Shown one piece after another: positions 17,765 through 27,219 of a stretch of DNA of 64,000 nt (the first letter of the stretch is position 1; each line of letters starts with the position of its first letter). This DNA comes from Stratiformator vulcanicus (GTDB taxonomy: Bacteria; Planctomycetota; Planctomycetia; Planctomycetales; Planctomycetaceae): positions 248,001-312,000 of the forward strand of contig NZ_CP036268.1 in NCBI RefSeq assembly GCF_007744515.1, in the 5' to 3' direction. A program made the translations under genes and the position numbers. The notes under the pieces are model-generated. The model saw nothing but the letters and a program-made list of their open reading frames with translations. It had not been told where the DNA came from and did not search any database.

Positions 17765-18394
17765 ATGGCTGAACCGAAACCGATGTCGGTGCTGTTCGAC
17801 CCGGTCTTCAATAACAACCCGATCGGCCTGCAGATCCTCGGCATCTGTAGTGCGCTCGCGGTGACGACCAAGCTCGAGACATCTCTCGTGATGTCGATCG
17901 CCGTGATCGCCGTGACGGGCTGCTCCGGAGCTGCGGTCGCATTTATTCGCGACTACATCCCCGGCAGCATCCGGATCATCGTGCAGATGACCATCATCGC
18001 CAGCTTGGTGATCGTGGTCGATCAGATCCTCCGGGCGTTTCTGCCCGACATCGCCAAGCAGTTGTCGGTGTTCGTCGGATTGATCATCACGAATTGCATC
18101 GTGATGGGCCGCGCCGAAGGCTTCGCGATGAAGAACGGGCCTTTCATCAGCTTCCTCGACGGCGTCGGGAACGGCTTCGGCTACGGGGTCGTGCTGATGA
18201 TTGTCGGCTTCTTCCGCGAGTTATTCGGCAGCGGTTCGCTGTTCGGCATCACCTTGATGGAAAAGACGACCGACGGCGGCTGGTACACGCCCAACGGGTT
18301 GATGCTCCTGCCGCCGAGTGCGTTCTTTATCATCGGAATCTTCATCTGGGTCGTGCGGTACTTTAAGCCCGATCAAATTGAAGCAGAAAATTAA
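17765..18394 (+). CDS. nqrD: Na+-translocating NADH:quinone reductase subunit D
   Basis: This is a 209-residue membrane subunit with six helices, related to RnfE and to the neighbouring NqrE. The conserved segments '[17 protein letters not shown]', '[19 protein letters not shown]' and '[13 protein letters not shown]' are present; the central cysteine of '[11 protein letters not shown]' belongs to the intramembrane iron-sulfur site shared with NqrE. Length is normal. It starts 102 bases after nqrC. Confidence 0.95.
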   Translation: MAEPKPMSVLFDPVFNNNPIGLQILGICSALAVTTKLETSLVMSIAVIAVTGCSGAAVAFIRDYIPGSIRIIVQMTIIASLVIVVDQILRAFLPDIAKQLSVFVGLIITNCIVMGRAEGFAMKNGPFISFLDGVGNGFGYGVVLMIVGFFRELFGSGSLFGITLMEKTTDGGWYTPNGLMLLPPSAFFIIGIFIWVVRYFKPDQIEAEN

Positions 18395-18431
18395 GAGCTG
18401 TCGGCTGTCAGCGTCCGGCTGTCAGCGTCCG
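18395..18431 (+). repeat. Dispersed CGGCTGTCAGCGTC repeat between nqrD and nqrE
   Basis: CGGCTGTCAGCGTC is directly duplicated at 18402-18415 and 18416-18429, immediately after the nqrD stop. The preceding GAGCTGTCGG plus CTGTCAGC word recurs in reverse orientation at 30761-30786, so it belongs to a dispersed element. Confidence 0.75.
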
Positions 18432-18469
18432 AAAATATTTGCGGAAACCTTACAGCCAAGTGCGTCATT

Positions 18470-19231
18470 ATGATTGAACACTATCTCTCGCTGTTTATGA
18501 AAGCGGTGTTCGTCGAGAACCTCGCGCTGGCGTTCTTCCTTGGGATGTGCACCTTTCTGGCCGTCTCGAAGAACGTGAAGACGGCGATCGGGCTTGGCAT
18601 CGCTGTGATCGTGATCCAGACGATCACCGTGCCGGCGAACAACCTGATTTTTCAGGGCCTGCTCAAGCCCGGGGCGTTGGCTTGGATGGACTCAGCTCCG
18701 ATCGATACGGAGGCGGAGCCAAACCAACTGGACGCGGCGAACATCGGTGGTTCGGCCGCCGGCAATGACGCGGCTGGCGGGTTGACCGAGTCGGCGGTTC
18801 CGACCGTTGTCGAATCAGAGTCGGCGGAGAAAGAGTTCAAATACGGGGACCTCGACCTCACGTTCTTGGGCTTGATCAGTTACATCGGCGTGATCGCGGC
18901 GATGGTGCAGATTCTGGAGATGACGCTCGATCGCTTCTTCCCACCGCTCTACAACGCGCTGGGTATTTTTCTCCCGTTGATTACGGTGAACTGCGCGATC
19001 CTAGGGGGGACGCTCTTCATGGTCGAACGCGACTATGATTTTGCAGACAGCGTCGTGTTCGGCTTCGGCTCTGGCGTGGGCTGGGCCCTCGCGATTGTCG
19101 CGCTGGCCGGTATTCGCGAGAAATTGAAATATAGTGATGTCCCGCCGCCACTGCGCGGTTTGGGGATCACGTTCATCACGGTCGGCTTGATGGCTTTGGC
19201 CTTCATGTCGTTCTCCGGAATTCAGCTCTGA
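18470..19231 (+). CDS. nqrE: Na+-translocating NADH:quinone reductase subunit E with extra loop
   Basis: This is a 253-residue membrane subunit. The conserved N-terminal '[19 protein letters not shown]' carries the iron-sulfur-site cysteine, and '[20 protein letters not shown]' carries the second. Typical NqrE is about 200 residues. Here residues ~72-125 form an extra Ala/Gly/Glu-rich segment inserted between the second and third helices, ahead of '[18 protein letters not shown]'. The insertion looks flexible and hydrophilic. The gene starts 75 bases after nqrD, across a short dispersed repeat. Confidence 0.94.
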   Translation: MIEHYLSLFMKAVFVENLALAFFLGMCTFLAVSKNVKTAIGLGIAVIVIQTITVPANNLIFQGLLKPGALAWMDSAPIDTEAEPNQLDAANIGGSAAGNDAAGGLTESAVPTVVESESAEKEFKYGDLDLTFLGLISYIGVIAAMVQILEMTLDRFFPPLYNALGIFLPLITVNCAILGGTLFMVERDYDFADSVVFGFGSGVGWALAIVALAGIREKLKYSDVPPPLRGLGITFITVGLMALAFMSFSGIQL

Positions 19232-19337
19232 GGCGTCGGCAATCAGCACCGTCTGACTATAATGAAGGCGGTTCGAAAGTTTTGATCACGGCTCACAGGA
19301 AATCATTCGACGCGGCGAACATCGCCCGGATTAAATC

Positions 19338-20573
19338 ATGACCGGATTCTTCGTCATTCTGCTCGGCGTGCTATTCTTCACCGGGATCGTATTGGCCCTC
19401 GTGGTCGTGATCCTGACGGCTCGCAGTCAGCTCGTCTCAACGGGCAACGTCTCGATCGATGTCAACGAGCAGAAAACTCTCTCGGTGCCGGCCGGTGGGA
19501 AACTGCTCGGAGCCCTCGCCGACAACGGAATCTTCGTCTCCTCGGCCTGCGGCGGCGGGGGCACCTGTGCCCAGTGCAAAGTGAAAGTCTTTGAAGGCGG
19601 CGGCGATATTTTGCCGACCGAGAAAGGGCATATTAATAAGGGCGACGCGAAGGAAGGCTGCCGGTTGTCGTGCCAGGTCGCCGTTAAGCAAGATATGAAG
19701 ATCGAAGTCCCCGAAGAGGTCTTCGAAACGAAGAAGTGGGACTGTACCGTCCGCAGCAATCACAACGTCGCGACGTTTATTAAAGAACTCACGCTTGAGT
19801 TGCCCGAAGGAGAAGACGTCGACTTCAAGGCGGGCGGATTCATTCAGATTGAAGTGCCGCCGCACGAACTCGACTATAAGACGTTCGACGTCGAAGAACA
19901 CTTCCGCGAAGACTGGGACAAGTTCGATCTGTGGCGGTACCATTCGAAGGTCGACGAGACCGTCTTCCGGGCGTACTCGATGGCGAATTACCCGGGCGAA
20001 AAGGGCATTATCATGCTCAACGTCCGAATCGCTTCGCCCCCGCCGCGAGCGCCGGAAGGCACGCCGCCGGGTAAGGTCAGCTCTTACATCTTCGATCTTA
20101 AGCCGGGCGATAAGTGCACGATTTCCGGCCCTTACGGTGAGTTCTTCATTAAGGACACCGAGGCCGAGATGGTCTACATCGGCGGTGGTGCCGGAATGGC
20201 CCCGCTTCGCTCGCACATCTTTGAATTGCTCAAGGGGCAGGCGGAATCGGGTCGGAAGATCACTTACTGGTACGGCGGTCGCAGCACCCGAGAATTATTC
20301 TATATTGATGAGTTCAAAAAGCTCGAAGAAGAGTTCCCGAACTTTAAGCTGAACATCGCGCTCTCTGATCCGCTGCCGGAAGACAACTGGACGGGCTACA
20401 AGGGCTTCATCCACAAGGTGCTGCTCGATGAATACCTCGCCAATCACTCGGCGCCGGAAGATATCGAGTATTACATCTGCGGGCCGCCGATGATGCTTCA
20501 GGCCGTCCTTAAGATGCTCGATGACCTTGGCGTTGAGCCAGAAAATATCGCCTTCGACGACTTCGGCGGCTAA
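19338..20573 (+). CDS. nqrF: Na+-translocating NADH:quinone reductase subunit F
   Basis: This 411-residue NADH-oxidising subunit is the electron entry point of the complex. One N-terminal membrane helix (~5-28) is followed by a 2Fe-2S ferredoxin domain with cysteines C71, C77, C80 and C112. An FAD-binding domain ('[13 protein letters not shown]') and an NADH-binding domain ('[19 protein letters not shown]') follow, and the C-terminus '[17 protein letters not shown]' completes the ferredoxin-reductase fold. Length is normal. It is the last gene of the operon, convergent with the HD-GYP-like gene 50 bases away. Confidence 0.96.
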   Translation: MTGFFVILLGVLFFTGIVLALVVVILTARSQLVSTGNVSIDVNEQKTLSVPAGGKLLGALADNGIFVSSACGGGGTCAQCKVKVFEGGGDILPTEKGHINKGDAKEGCRLSCQVAVKQDMKIEVPEEVFETKKWDCTVRSNHNVATFIKELTLELPEGEDVDFKAGGFIQIEVPPHELDYKTFDVEEHFREDWDKFDLWRYHSKVDETVFRAYSMANYPGEKGIIMLNVRIASPPPRAPEGTPPGKVSSYIFDLKPGDKCTISGPYGEFFIKDTEAEMVYIGGGAGMAPLRSHIFELLKGQAESGRKITYWYGGRSTRELFYIDEFKKLEEEFPNFKLNIALSDPLPEDNWTGYKGFIHKVLLDEYLANHSAPEDIEYYICGPPMMLQAVLKMLDDLGVEPENIAFDDFGG

Positions 20574-20623
20574 GCCGTTCGGGGCCGAGGCTGCGAGCGT
20601 GCCGTTTGCTGGCGTTGCGTGTT

Positions 20624-21877
20624 TCAGCAAGCGATCGAATCGACGATCTTGGTGTCCGGTTGATCGGCCAGGTCGATGATTTCGCCGGTCCATTTGATGT
20701 CCGCCGGGTCCGATGCTTCGTCCGTGGCTAATTCGAGGACGGGGCGGACATAGTTGGATTCATTGGTGCTCACCACGCGACCGATTCGGCCATCACTGAG
20801 CAGAACGACCGAGCCGACCGGGAAGGCCGAGAGGACTTCGAGCAATAATCGGGACGAGTCGGCTTCGAATTTCCCGACGGCAGTGTCCTGCAGGACAAGT
20901 CGAATCGCTTGAAAAGCGTTATAGGCCGGGCGATGAGGCCGGTCGGAAACAAGGGCCACGAACGCTTCGGCGACCATCGCGATGCGGGCCAGCCGATTGA
21001 TCTGCTCGCCTTGTTTGTTGCGAGGGTAACCGCTGCCATCCCAGCGTTCTCGGATTTGGTACGCGACGTTCCGGGCGTCGGCGGGGATGTCGCGGACCTG
21101 TTCGAGCAGATCGAAGGTCTTGCCGGGGATCTTCGTGATTTCGAGGAACTCGATCGAAGTTAACTTTCGCGGGTGCTTTTGAACCTGATGCCGCAGGGAT
21201 GATTCGCCCAGCGTGGCGAGCAAGCAGCCGAGCCCGAGGTTCATCAGTTTCTCACGGCTCAGTCCGGCGACGGTCCCCATCGAGATTGCTAATTGCGACG
21301 TGCGATTGCCGTGATGGTGGTTTCCAATCCCCGACTTCTGGCCGCCGAGTCCTTCGATCGCTTTGCGGACGAACAGGTCAAAATCGGCGGCGAGCTGGTC
21401 GAGCGTCTGCCCGGTGACCTCGACAGCGGTGCGGCCCGCGAGTTTGCCGTTTCGATTTGTATCGGCAAAGAGTTGCTCGACCCGCGATTCAGCGGCCCGC
21501 ATGTTGTCACCGAATTCGGTTTCCAACTCTGGAGATGTGCGACCTTTCGACCGCTGCACCGCATGCGCGAAGGCATCGGCGTCAAATTTTCGTCCGCCGA
21601 AGTTCTTGGGCTGAGGTTTCTCGACCGGTCTGCGAGCCGGCGTTTTTCGGGGGCTGTTGACGAGGTCGTTCGCGTGGCGGGCATCGACGCTGACGCTGTC
21701 GATGCCGCGCGCACTGAGTTTGCTCAGCGCGGCCTTGGTCATCAGGGCGCCGCGCTTGAGCAGCAGCGTCTCGCCGTTGCCGCGCGGGTCGTAAATGTGG
21801 ACGGGGAGCTTCACTCCGGTCCGCAGTCGCGACAGGGGGAGTGTGACTCGATTTTCGGGGGGGCTCGCGAGGGGCAT
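20624..21877 (-). CDS. Degenerate HD-GYP-like protein
   Basis: This is a 417-residue soluble protein from the ATG at 21877; an upstream in-frame start at 21964 would add 29 residues without fold-like character. The N-terminal part resembles the accessory region of planctomycete HD-GYP proteins ('VHIYDPRGNGETLLLKRG'). The central ~230 residues follow the HD-GYP layout, including 'RERWDGSGYPRNKQGEQINR' (HD-GYP: HERxDGxGYP) and 'RLARIAMVAEAFVAL'. The HDIGK-equivalent is 'LLATLGES' and the later 'D.FDALTSDRPYR' is 'AEAFVALVSDRPHR', so key metal ligands are missing. It is probably not an active cyclic-di-GMP phosphodiesterase and may bind a ligand or partner. Confidence 0.72.
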   Translation of the reverse strand: MPLASPPENRVTLPLSRLRTGVKLPVHIYDPRGNGETLLLKRGALMTKAALSKLSARGIDSVSVDARHANDLVNSPRKTPARRPVEKPQPKNFGGRKFDADAFAHAVQRSKGRTSPELETEFGDNMRAAESRVEQLFADTNRNGKLAGRTAVEVTGQTLDQLAADFDLFVRKAIEGLGGQKSGIGNHHHGNRTSQLAISMGTVAGLSREKLMNLGLGCLLATLGESSLRHQVQKHPRKLTSIEFLEITKIPGKTFDLLEQVRDIPADARNVAYQIRERWDGSGYPRNKQGEQINRLARIAMVAEAFVALVSDRPHRPAYNAFQAIRLVLQDTAVGKFEADSSRLLLEVLSAFPVGSVVLLSDGRIGRVVSTNESNYVRPVLELATDEASDPADIKWTGEIIDLADQPDTKIVDSIAC

Positions 21878-22237
21878 TGGGCAACGATTATTCGAGACGC
21901 TGAGCGCGTGGGGATGGCAGCCGACACTGACAACGTGAGTCGAAATTGTGTCTCGACACGGCACAACACTCGCTTCTTCCGGGAATCGCGGTCAAGCCGG
22001 GTCCGGTCGCGCGGCCTGCTCCGCTTGTAACGAAACGATCGCGTTCGGCCACGGTGGTGTTTCGGGACTTTGCAAAGCGGCCGCCAGTTCCTGAGAACGA
22101 TGTCGCCCTCCTCCTACGGATGACACGGACTACGCCGTGCCCTTACGATCCGAATTCCCCGTAAGAGATGTTGCCCTTCCGCCCGCCCGCGATTGGCCGG
22201 GACGGACGACCGGTGCCGAAATCGATGAGTGATCTCC
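21878..22237. other. Divergent gene-free stretch
   Basis: These 360 bases lie between the HD-GYP-like gene (minus) and the symporter gene (plus). No hairpin, repeat or coding frame stands out. Promoters for both flanking genes are expected here. Confidence 0.45.
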
Positions 22238-23788
22238 ATGAGTGATGCCGCGAACGAAGACCGACCGGACGAAGGGGCGCCGACAGCAGACATCGGCAGT
22301 AGCGGGCAGGCCGCGAGTCCGCCGGAATCGCCGACCGAATCACAGAAGAAGGCTCACTCGGGCAATCGGCTCACGCTCTACATTCTGATCGGGATTATCG
22401 CCGCCGTCACGGCCGCGTTCGTCGCCCCGGAGGCGGCGAGTATGACCGCCGTGGGTGGCGAGATTTTCCTGTCGCTGCTGAAAATGATTGTGGTCCCGCT
22501 CGTGGTCACCAGCGTGATGAGCGGCATCCTCGGGCTGGGCGACGTCCGCAAACTCGGTCGGCCGGGCCTGTACGCGATCACGTACTACCTCTCCACGACG
22601 GTGCTCGCGGTGATCGTGGGACTGATCTGCGTCAACATCATCTACCCCGGCGGGAACATCTCCGAAGAGCAGAAGGCCAAGGCCGAACAGGAGGCCGACA
22701 AGAAAGACCTGACGGCCGAGGCGCGATTGCGGCAGCAGGAGCGTCAGCGCCTCGAAGAAGAAATCACGAAATATAACGCCGCCCTTGATGAATTGGGCGA
22801 AGACGGGCCGGCGGATGAAATCGCCCAAATGGAAGCCGAACTGGCGGCCAGTCAAAACCGCTTGCGGGAGATCAAAAAGCAGGACGGACTCGGAGCGATC
22901 TTCGCAAATCTGCTCACGATGCTCTTCACCGAAAATCTGTTCGAGTCCGCGGTCAAGATGGATTTGTTGCCGCTGATCGGCTTCAGTCTGATCTTCGCCG
23001 CAATGCTGACGACCCTCGGCGAGCGGGTCGATTCGCTGACTCAGCTCATCGACCAGACGAATCACGCGCTGCTCGCGTTCGTAATGCTGCTGATGAATGT
23101 GGCGCCGCTGGGCATCTTCTGCCTGGTCGCATCGCGATTCGGTGAGGCCCAGCTCGAAGGACGGCTCGGCGATGAGTTGCAGCAGATCGGTGGGTTCATG
23201 GCGACCGTTCTGATCGGCTTGGGCATTCACGCCTTTGTCACGCTGCCGGCGATCTACTGGATCTGCACGCGGAAGAATCCGTACGTGTTCATGTACCAGA
23301 TGTCCCAGGCGCTCCTGACGGCGTTCTCAACCGCGAGTAGTTCGGCGACATTGCCGGTCACAATGGAGACCGCCACCCAAAAGGCGGGCGTGTCGGCGAA
23401 GTCGGTCGAATTCGTCGTGCCGATCGGGGCGACCATTAACATGGACGGCACCGCGCTGTACGAAGCCGCGGCGGCGATTTTCATTGCCCAAGCTGTGGCG
23501 GCCGGTGATCCGACCTTCGTGCTCACGCTGCAAAGTCAGATCATTGTGGCGGTCACGGCAACGCTTGCGGCGATCGGAGCGGCGGGGATTCCGGAGGCCG
23601 GGCTGTTTACGATGGTGATCGTGCTCAACGCCGTCGGGCTGCCGGTCGAATATATCGGGCTGATCCTCTCGGTCGACTGGCTGCTCGATCGCTTCCGCAC
23701 GGCGGTGAACGTGTTCGGCGACAGTATCGGGGCGGCGGTCGTTGAGAAGTCGATCCCGGATGATGCGGTGCGTCCCGGTGCCGGGTGA
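22238..23788 (+). CDS. Dicarboxylate/amino acid:cation symporter (DAACS, SLC1-type) with coiled-coil insertion
   Basis: This is a 516-residue secondary transporter. Family hallmarks are 'LLKMIVVPLVVTSVMSGILG', the re-entrant loop HP1 region 'TAFSTASSSATLPVTME' (serine-rich motif), the 'IGATINMDGTALYEAAAA' helix (NMDGT) and HP2 'AAIGAAGIPEAGLFTM'. Residues ~142-215 form an extra hydrophilic segment with heptad pattern ('EEQKAKAEQEADKKD', 'RQRLEEEITKYNAALDELG', 'MEAELAASQNRLREIKK'), a probable coiled-coil hairpin between TM3 and TM4. The start is the ATG at 22238; a GTG three codons upstream is also possible. The substrate is probably aspartate, glutamate or a C4-dicarboxylate coupled to Na+ or H+. 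Confidence 0.9.
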   Translation: MSDAANEDRPDEGAPTADIGSSGQAASPPESPTESQKKAHSGNRLTLYILIGIIAAVTAAFVAPEAASMTAVGGEIFLSLLKMIVVPLVVTSVMSGILGLGDVRKLGRPGLYAITYYLSTTVLAVIVGLICVNIIYPGGNISEEQKAKAEQEADKKDLTAEARLRQQERQRLEEEITKYNAALDELGEDGPADEIAQMEAELAASQNRLREIKKQDGLGAIFANLLTMLFTENLFESAVKMDLLPLIGFSLIFAAMLTTLGERVDSLTQLIDQTNHALLAFVMLLMNVAPLGIFCLVASRFGEAQLEGRLGDELQQIGGFMATVLIGLGIHAFVTLPAIYWICTRKNPYVFMYQMSQALLTAFSTASSSATLPVTMETATQKAGVSAKSVEFVVPIGATINMDGTALYEAAAAIFIAQAVAAGDPTFVLTLQSQIIVAVTATLAAIGAAGIPEAGLFTMVIVLNAVGLPVEYIGLILSVDWLLDRFRTAVNVFGDSIGAAVVEKSIPDDAVRPGAG

Positions 23789-23829
23789 TCGCAACGAATC
23801 CTGCCCCTGGCCGACAAGGCCCACACACA

Positions 23830-23901
23830 ACAAGCCGCGCACGAAGTAAGCGGATCAAACGACAACGTGACCTCGATCCGCTTACTTCGTGCGCGGCTTG
23901 T
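23830..23901. repeat. 72-bp palindrome with ACAAGCCGC ends
   Basis: Two perfect 27-base arms (23830-23856 and 23875-23901) surround an 18-base loop. The outer end reads ACAAGCCGC and the inner end of the stem is GCGGATC. A second element with the same outer end and a related GGATC junction lies at 31116-31224. It sits just after the symporter stop and could also end its transcript. Confidence 0.9.
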
Positions 23902-24048
23902 CGCGGGGATGTTATCCGCGAATCATTTAGGTTTTTTGACCTCCAAATTTCCGCGGCGGTATAATTTCCTGACCCGATGTGAGCCGTGGTCGTCTGCGGT
24001 GCGTTTCCTGAGTGAATATTCGGCCCGAGATTCAGCAGAGATCGAACA

Positions 24049-26283
24049 GTGCGAATTCCGATTTCAACGTTCATCGGTTTGATGCTGACGGCAAGCCTTT
24101 GGCAATCGTCCGCCATCGGTCAGGAGGCCGCTCCGGATGCCGAACTTGATACCGACTCCGGACAGGCGGCGTCGGTCACACCGGCACAGGTCGTCATTCT
24201 GCCCGGGGCGATTGACGCCACCGCGGCCGGACGGGTCCGCAACGTCGCGCTGCGGCTGCAGCAGGATGCCGCCGGACGGGACGATAAGGCGATCCTGGTG
24301 CTGGAGATTCACTCGGGATCGAGCCGATTCGGTGCGGTCTATGACCTCGCCGCGTTCTTGACCTCCGCGGAGATCGCCGACGTCCGCACGATCGCCTGGA
24401 TCCCCGAAGAGGTCAACGGCAACAACGCGGCCCTCGCGCTGGCCTGCAATGAAATCGTGATGCATCCCGATGCCTCGCTGGGCGATCTCGGTCGCGGCGG
24501 CGTGATGCCACAAGCTGATTTGCAATTCGTGATGAATCTTGTGGACGGCCGGCACAATCCGCGGGTCAACCGCGCTTTAGTCGCGGGGATGGGCGACCCG
24601 GCCGAGACCGTGCTCAAGATCAAGCTCGGCAAAGGCGACTCGGTCGAGTCGCGGGTTGTGACACTCGAAGAACTTAAACGGCTGCAGGAAGATACCGATG
24701 CGATCGTCTCCGACGTCGAGACGCTCAAAGACGCCGGGGCGATCGGCCGCTTCACCGGTCGGCGAGCCCGGGCGCTCGATATTCTGATCACTCAGACGGC
24801 GTCGGACCGGACGCAGGTGGCGGAGCTGTACGGCCTGCCCTCCAGCGCATTGCGTCCCGACCCGACTGCCGGGGGGAAGCCAAAGGTCGCCTACATCAAG
24901 ATCGCCGGGGTGATTGAGCCGATTCTCGCCGAGTTTATCGGCCGGCAAATCGATCGATCGGTCGCCCGTGGCGTTAATCTGATTATCTTCGAGATTGACT
25001 CCCCGGGCGGCTATTTGCAGCAGAGTAAGGACATCGCCTATCGCATTGCCGACCTTGAAGACGAAGGTGTGCGGACCGTCGCGTATGTGCCTGATGAGGC
25101 TTTAAGCGGGGCGGCAATCATTTCGCTCGGATGTGACGAAATCTATCTGCATCCCGGCGCGACGATCGGCGATGCCGGGCCGATCGAAGTCGGTGAGAAT
25201 CAGCAGTTCGAGCGTGCTCCCGAGAAGGTCCTCAGCTTCCTGAGAAAGATCCTCGCGGAACTGGCCGAAATGAAGGGGCGGCCCGAAGCCGTCGCGATGG
25301 CGATGGCGGATAAAGACCTGCTCGTCTATCGCGTTGAGAATGCCGAAACTGGCCGCGAGTGGTACATGACCGAGGCGCAAATTCACAATGCTGCTGGGGA
25401 ATGGATTAAGCAGGAAGTCGTGGAGTCGTCCCGCGAGGACAACCTTCTGACGGTCGGTGCCGAAGAGGCACACACGTTGAAGATCGCCGAGCCTCCCGTC
25501 GCCGATCAGGATGAATTGCGGCTGCGGCTCGGTCTGCCGCCCGACATGCCGTTGCGGGCGTTGGAGCGGACTTGGCTCGATACGCTCGTCTTTATTCTGA
25601 ATACCGACTTCGCCATGGCGGTGTTGGTCGGGCTTGGAATCATTCTCATTTATCTGGAGCTCCACTTTCTAACGGGGCTGCTGGGCATTCTGTCGGCACT
25701 GTGTTTCTCGCTGTTCTTCTGGGCGCGGTTCCTTGGAGGGACGGCTGATTGGTTGGAGGTCGTGCTGTTCGGCCTCGGCATCGCGTGTCTGGCGATGGAA
25801 TTTTTCGTGATCCCCGGGTTCGGTGTGTTCGGGGTGTCGGGGGGACTGCTCATTCTCGGATCGCTGGTCATGGCGACGCAGACATTCGGCAACATCGAAC
25901 CGGGCTCCGACTTCAATCAAATGGCAAACAACGTCGGCTGGCTCGGGGCGGCGCTCGCCACGACGATTCTCATAGGAATGGTCACGAGTCGGTTCCTGCC
26001 GCACATCCCGCTGTTCCGCGCTATGATTCTGGCTCCGCCCGGTGCCGAACTAGCCGACGTCAACGAGCCGCGACTCGACCCGAGCCTCACGGTCGGCCCC
26101 GATAGTCTGATGTCGCTGATCGGTCGCACCGGCAAAGCCGCCACGACGCTGCGGCCAAGCGGAAAGGCCCTGATCGAAGGCGACTACGTCGACGTGGTCA
26201 GCGACGGCGGCTACATCGACGCGGATGCCGAAGTCGAGGTCGTCGGCGTGGAAGGGAATCGCGTGATTGTGCGCGAGGCGTGA
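24049..26283 (+). CDS. NfeD-family membrane serine protease (ClpP class) with duplicated protease-like domain
   Basis: This is a 744-residue protein starting at GTG, with a signal peptide (residues 1-~25). Two ClpP/SppA-like domains follow. The first (~45-250) has 'GNNAALALACNEIVMHP', where asparagine replaces the catalytic serine. The second (~285-500) has 'EIDSPGGYLQQSKDIAY' and 'EALSGAAIISLGCDEIYLHP' with S353 as the likely nucleophile. Residues ~515-660 contain four or five membrane helices, and the C-terminus is the NfeD OB-fold ('GKALIEGDYVDVVSDGGYID'). NfeD proteins work with stomatin/SPFH partners in membrane quality control; no SPFH gene is adjacent here. Confidence 0.88.
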   Translation: MRIPISTFIGLMLTASLWQSSAIGQEAAPDAELDTDSGQAASVTPAQVVILPGAIDATAAGRVRNVALRLQQDAAGRDDKAILVLEIHSGSSRFGAVYDLAAFLTSAEIADVRTIAWIPEEVNGNNAALALACNEIVMHPDASLGDLGRGGVMPQADLQFVMNLVDGRHNPRVNRALVAGMGDPAETVLKIKLGKGDSVESRVVTLEELKRLQEDTDAIVSDVETLKDAGAIGRFTGRRARALDILITQTASDRTQVAELYGLPSSALRPDPTAGGKPKVAYIKIAGVIEPILAEFIGRQIDRSVARGVNLIIFEIDSPGGYLQQSKDIAYRIADLEDEGVRTVAYVPDEALSGAAIISLGCDEIYLHPGATIGDAGPIEVGENQQFERAPEKVLSFLRKILAELAEMKGRPEAVAMAMADKDLLVYRVENAETGREWYMTEAQIHNAAGEWIKQEVVESSREDNLLTVGAEEAHTLKIAEPPVADQDELRLRLGLPPDMPLRALERTWLDTLVFILNTDFAMAVLVGLGIILIYLELHFLTGLLGILSALCFSLFFWARFLGGTADWLEVVLFGLGIACLAMEFFVIPGFGVFGVSGGLLILGSLVMATQTFGNIEPGSDFNQMANNVGWLGAALATTILIGMVTSRFLPHIPLFRAMILAPPGAELADVNEPRLDPSLTVGPDSLMSLIGRTGKAATTLRPSGKALIEGDYVDVVSDGGYIDADAEVEVVGVEGNRVIVREA

Positions 26284-26319
26284 TGGGAGGTGGGAGAGCG
26301 AGAGAGTCGGGGGCGTGTA

Positions 26320-26589
26320 ATGAATACCTACACATTTGACCTGATTGTCGATGGATTCGACGTGATGTCCGACAACTTTGCGGATCGTTTGTATGAATCG
26401 AGCGACTTTGATCTGACGCCTGGAATCAGGAACAGTCGACCGGAAATCGGATGTACGGTCGAGGCGACTTCGTTCGGACAAGCGGTGCAAATCGCGATCA
26501 CAGCGGTGAAGCAAGCCGAACCTTCCGCAAAAATCGTCAGCTTGCAGATCGATGGCGAAGACCTGTCGCCCCTGATCGGTGCCGGGTAA
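26320..26589 (+). CDS. Small hypothetical protein (89 aa)
   Basis: This is an 89-residue soluble protein starting 'MNTYTFDLIVDGFD' at the ATG at 26320, 36 bases after the NfeD-like stop. It has alternating hydrophobic strands and one helix, consistent with a compact alpha/beta fold: 'FDLIVDGFDVM', 'CTVEATSFGQAVQIAIT', 'KIVSLQIDGEDLSPL'. I recognise no function, but the composition and codon use look genuine. It could be co-transcribed with the NfeD-like gene. Confidence 0.65.
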   Translation: MNTYTFDLIVDGFDVMSDNFADRLYESSDFDLTPGIRNSRPEIGCTVEATSFGQAVQIAITAVKQAEPSAKIVSLQIDGEDLSPLIGAG

Positions 26590-26601
26590 GTCCGAAACGG
26601 G

Positions 26602-26735
26602 TGGCCCGCCGGGTCGCGCAGCGACAAGATGCCGTTCGAAAACCTTCCGAGTAAGGGGAACGGCTGATTTTGTTTGGAATCGGCTCGAGCAGCATCTTGT
26701 GCCTGTCGGCACCCGGCCGATTCATTGCCGGGCCG
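26602..26735. repeat. Composite dispersed repeat downstream of the 89-aa gene
   Basis: The segment GGGTCGCGCAGCGACAAGA near 26613 resembles GGGTCGCGAAGCGACAAGA at 30344. GCATCTTGTGCCTGTCGGC (26692 onward, continuing ACCCGGCC) is repeated at 30701. ACAAGATGCCG and GCATCTTGT form an inverted pair, so the whole block can fold back on itself. It lies between the 89-aa gene and rpsO. Confidence 0.7.
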
Positions 26736-26879
26736 CCAATTCCCCCGACTCCCCCGCTCTCCAGCGTCTGTTCTCCCCGTTGCGTTGCATCTTACGTCGT
26801 GGTTGCTACAGTACCGCCTTGACGCGAAGACAATTGGGAAAAGTTGTGGCCGGGGTTCGGCCGAATTCAGAGGGTTTGC

Positions 26880-27149
26880 ATGTCGATCACCAGAGAAAAG
26901 AAACAAGAAGTGATCGGAGAGTACCGGCAGAGCGAGTCCGACACGGGCTCGTCTGAGGTGCAGGTCGCTGTGCTTTCGCACCGAATTAAGGCGCTGACGG
27001 AACATTTGCGGACCCATCAGAAGGACCATTCGAGCCGACGTGGTTTGCTCCAATTGGTCAGCCGCCGGCGTCGCTTGCTCAATTATCTTCACCGGACCGC
27101 GCCGGAAACGTACCGGTCGCTGATCGACAGCCTTTCGCTCCGTCGCTAG
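26880..27149 (+). CDS. rpsO: 30S ribosomal protein S15
   Basis: This is an 89-residue small-subunit protein binding the central domain of 16S rRNA. The sequence follows the family end to end: '[17 protein letters not shown]', '[19 protein letters not shown]', '[16 protein letters not shown]' and 'RRRRLLNYL'. The length is standard. It is followed by pnp, the classical rpsO-pnp order, with a hairpin in between. Confidence 0.97.
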   Translation: MSITREKKQEVIGEYRQSESDTGSSEVQVAVLSHRIKALTEHLRTHQKDHSSRRGLLQLVSRRRRLLNYLHRTAPETYRSLIDSLSLRR

Positions 27150-27196
27150 TGGCTTTGAGCCTGGCATTGGGGCGAGCGTCGATTTTTTGTTGTGTT

Positions 27197-27219
27197 CGCG
27201 ATGCGCTCGGCGCATCGCG
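27197..27219 (+). promoter_or_regulatory. Hairpin in the rpsO-pnp spacer
   Basis: CGCGATGCGC (27197-27206) pairs perfectly with GCGCATCGCG (27210-27219) around TCG. It lies in the 173-base spacer between rpsO and the chosen pnp start. In Escherichia coli a stem-loop in the same place is cut by RNase III and mediates pnp autoregulation; equivalence here is inference. Confidence 0.5.
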
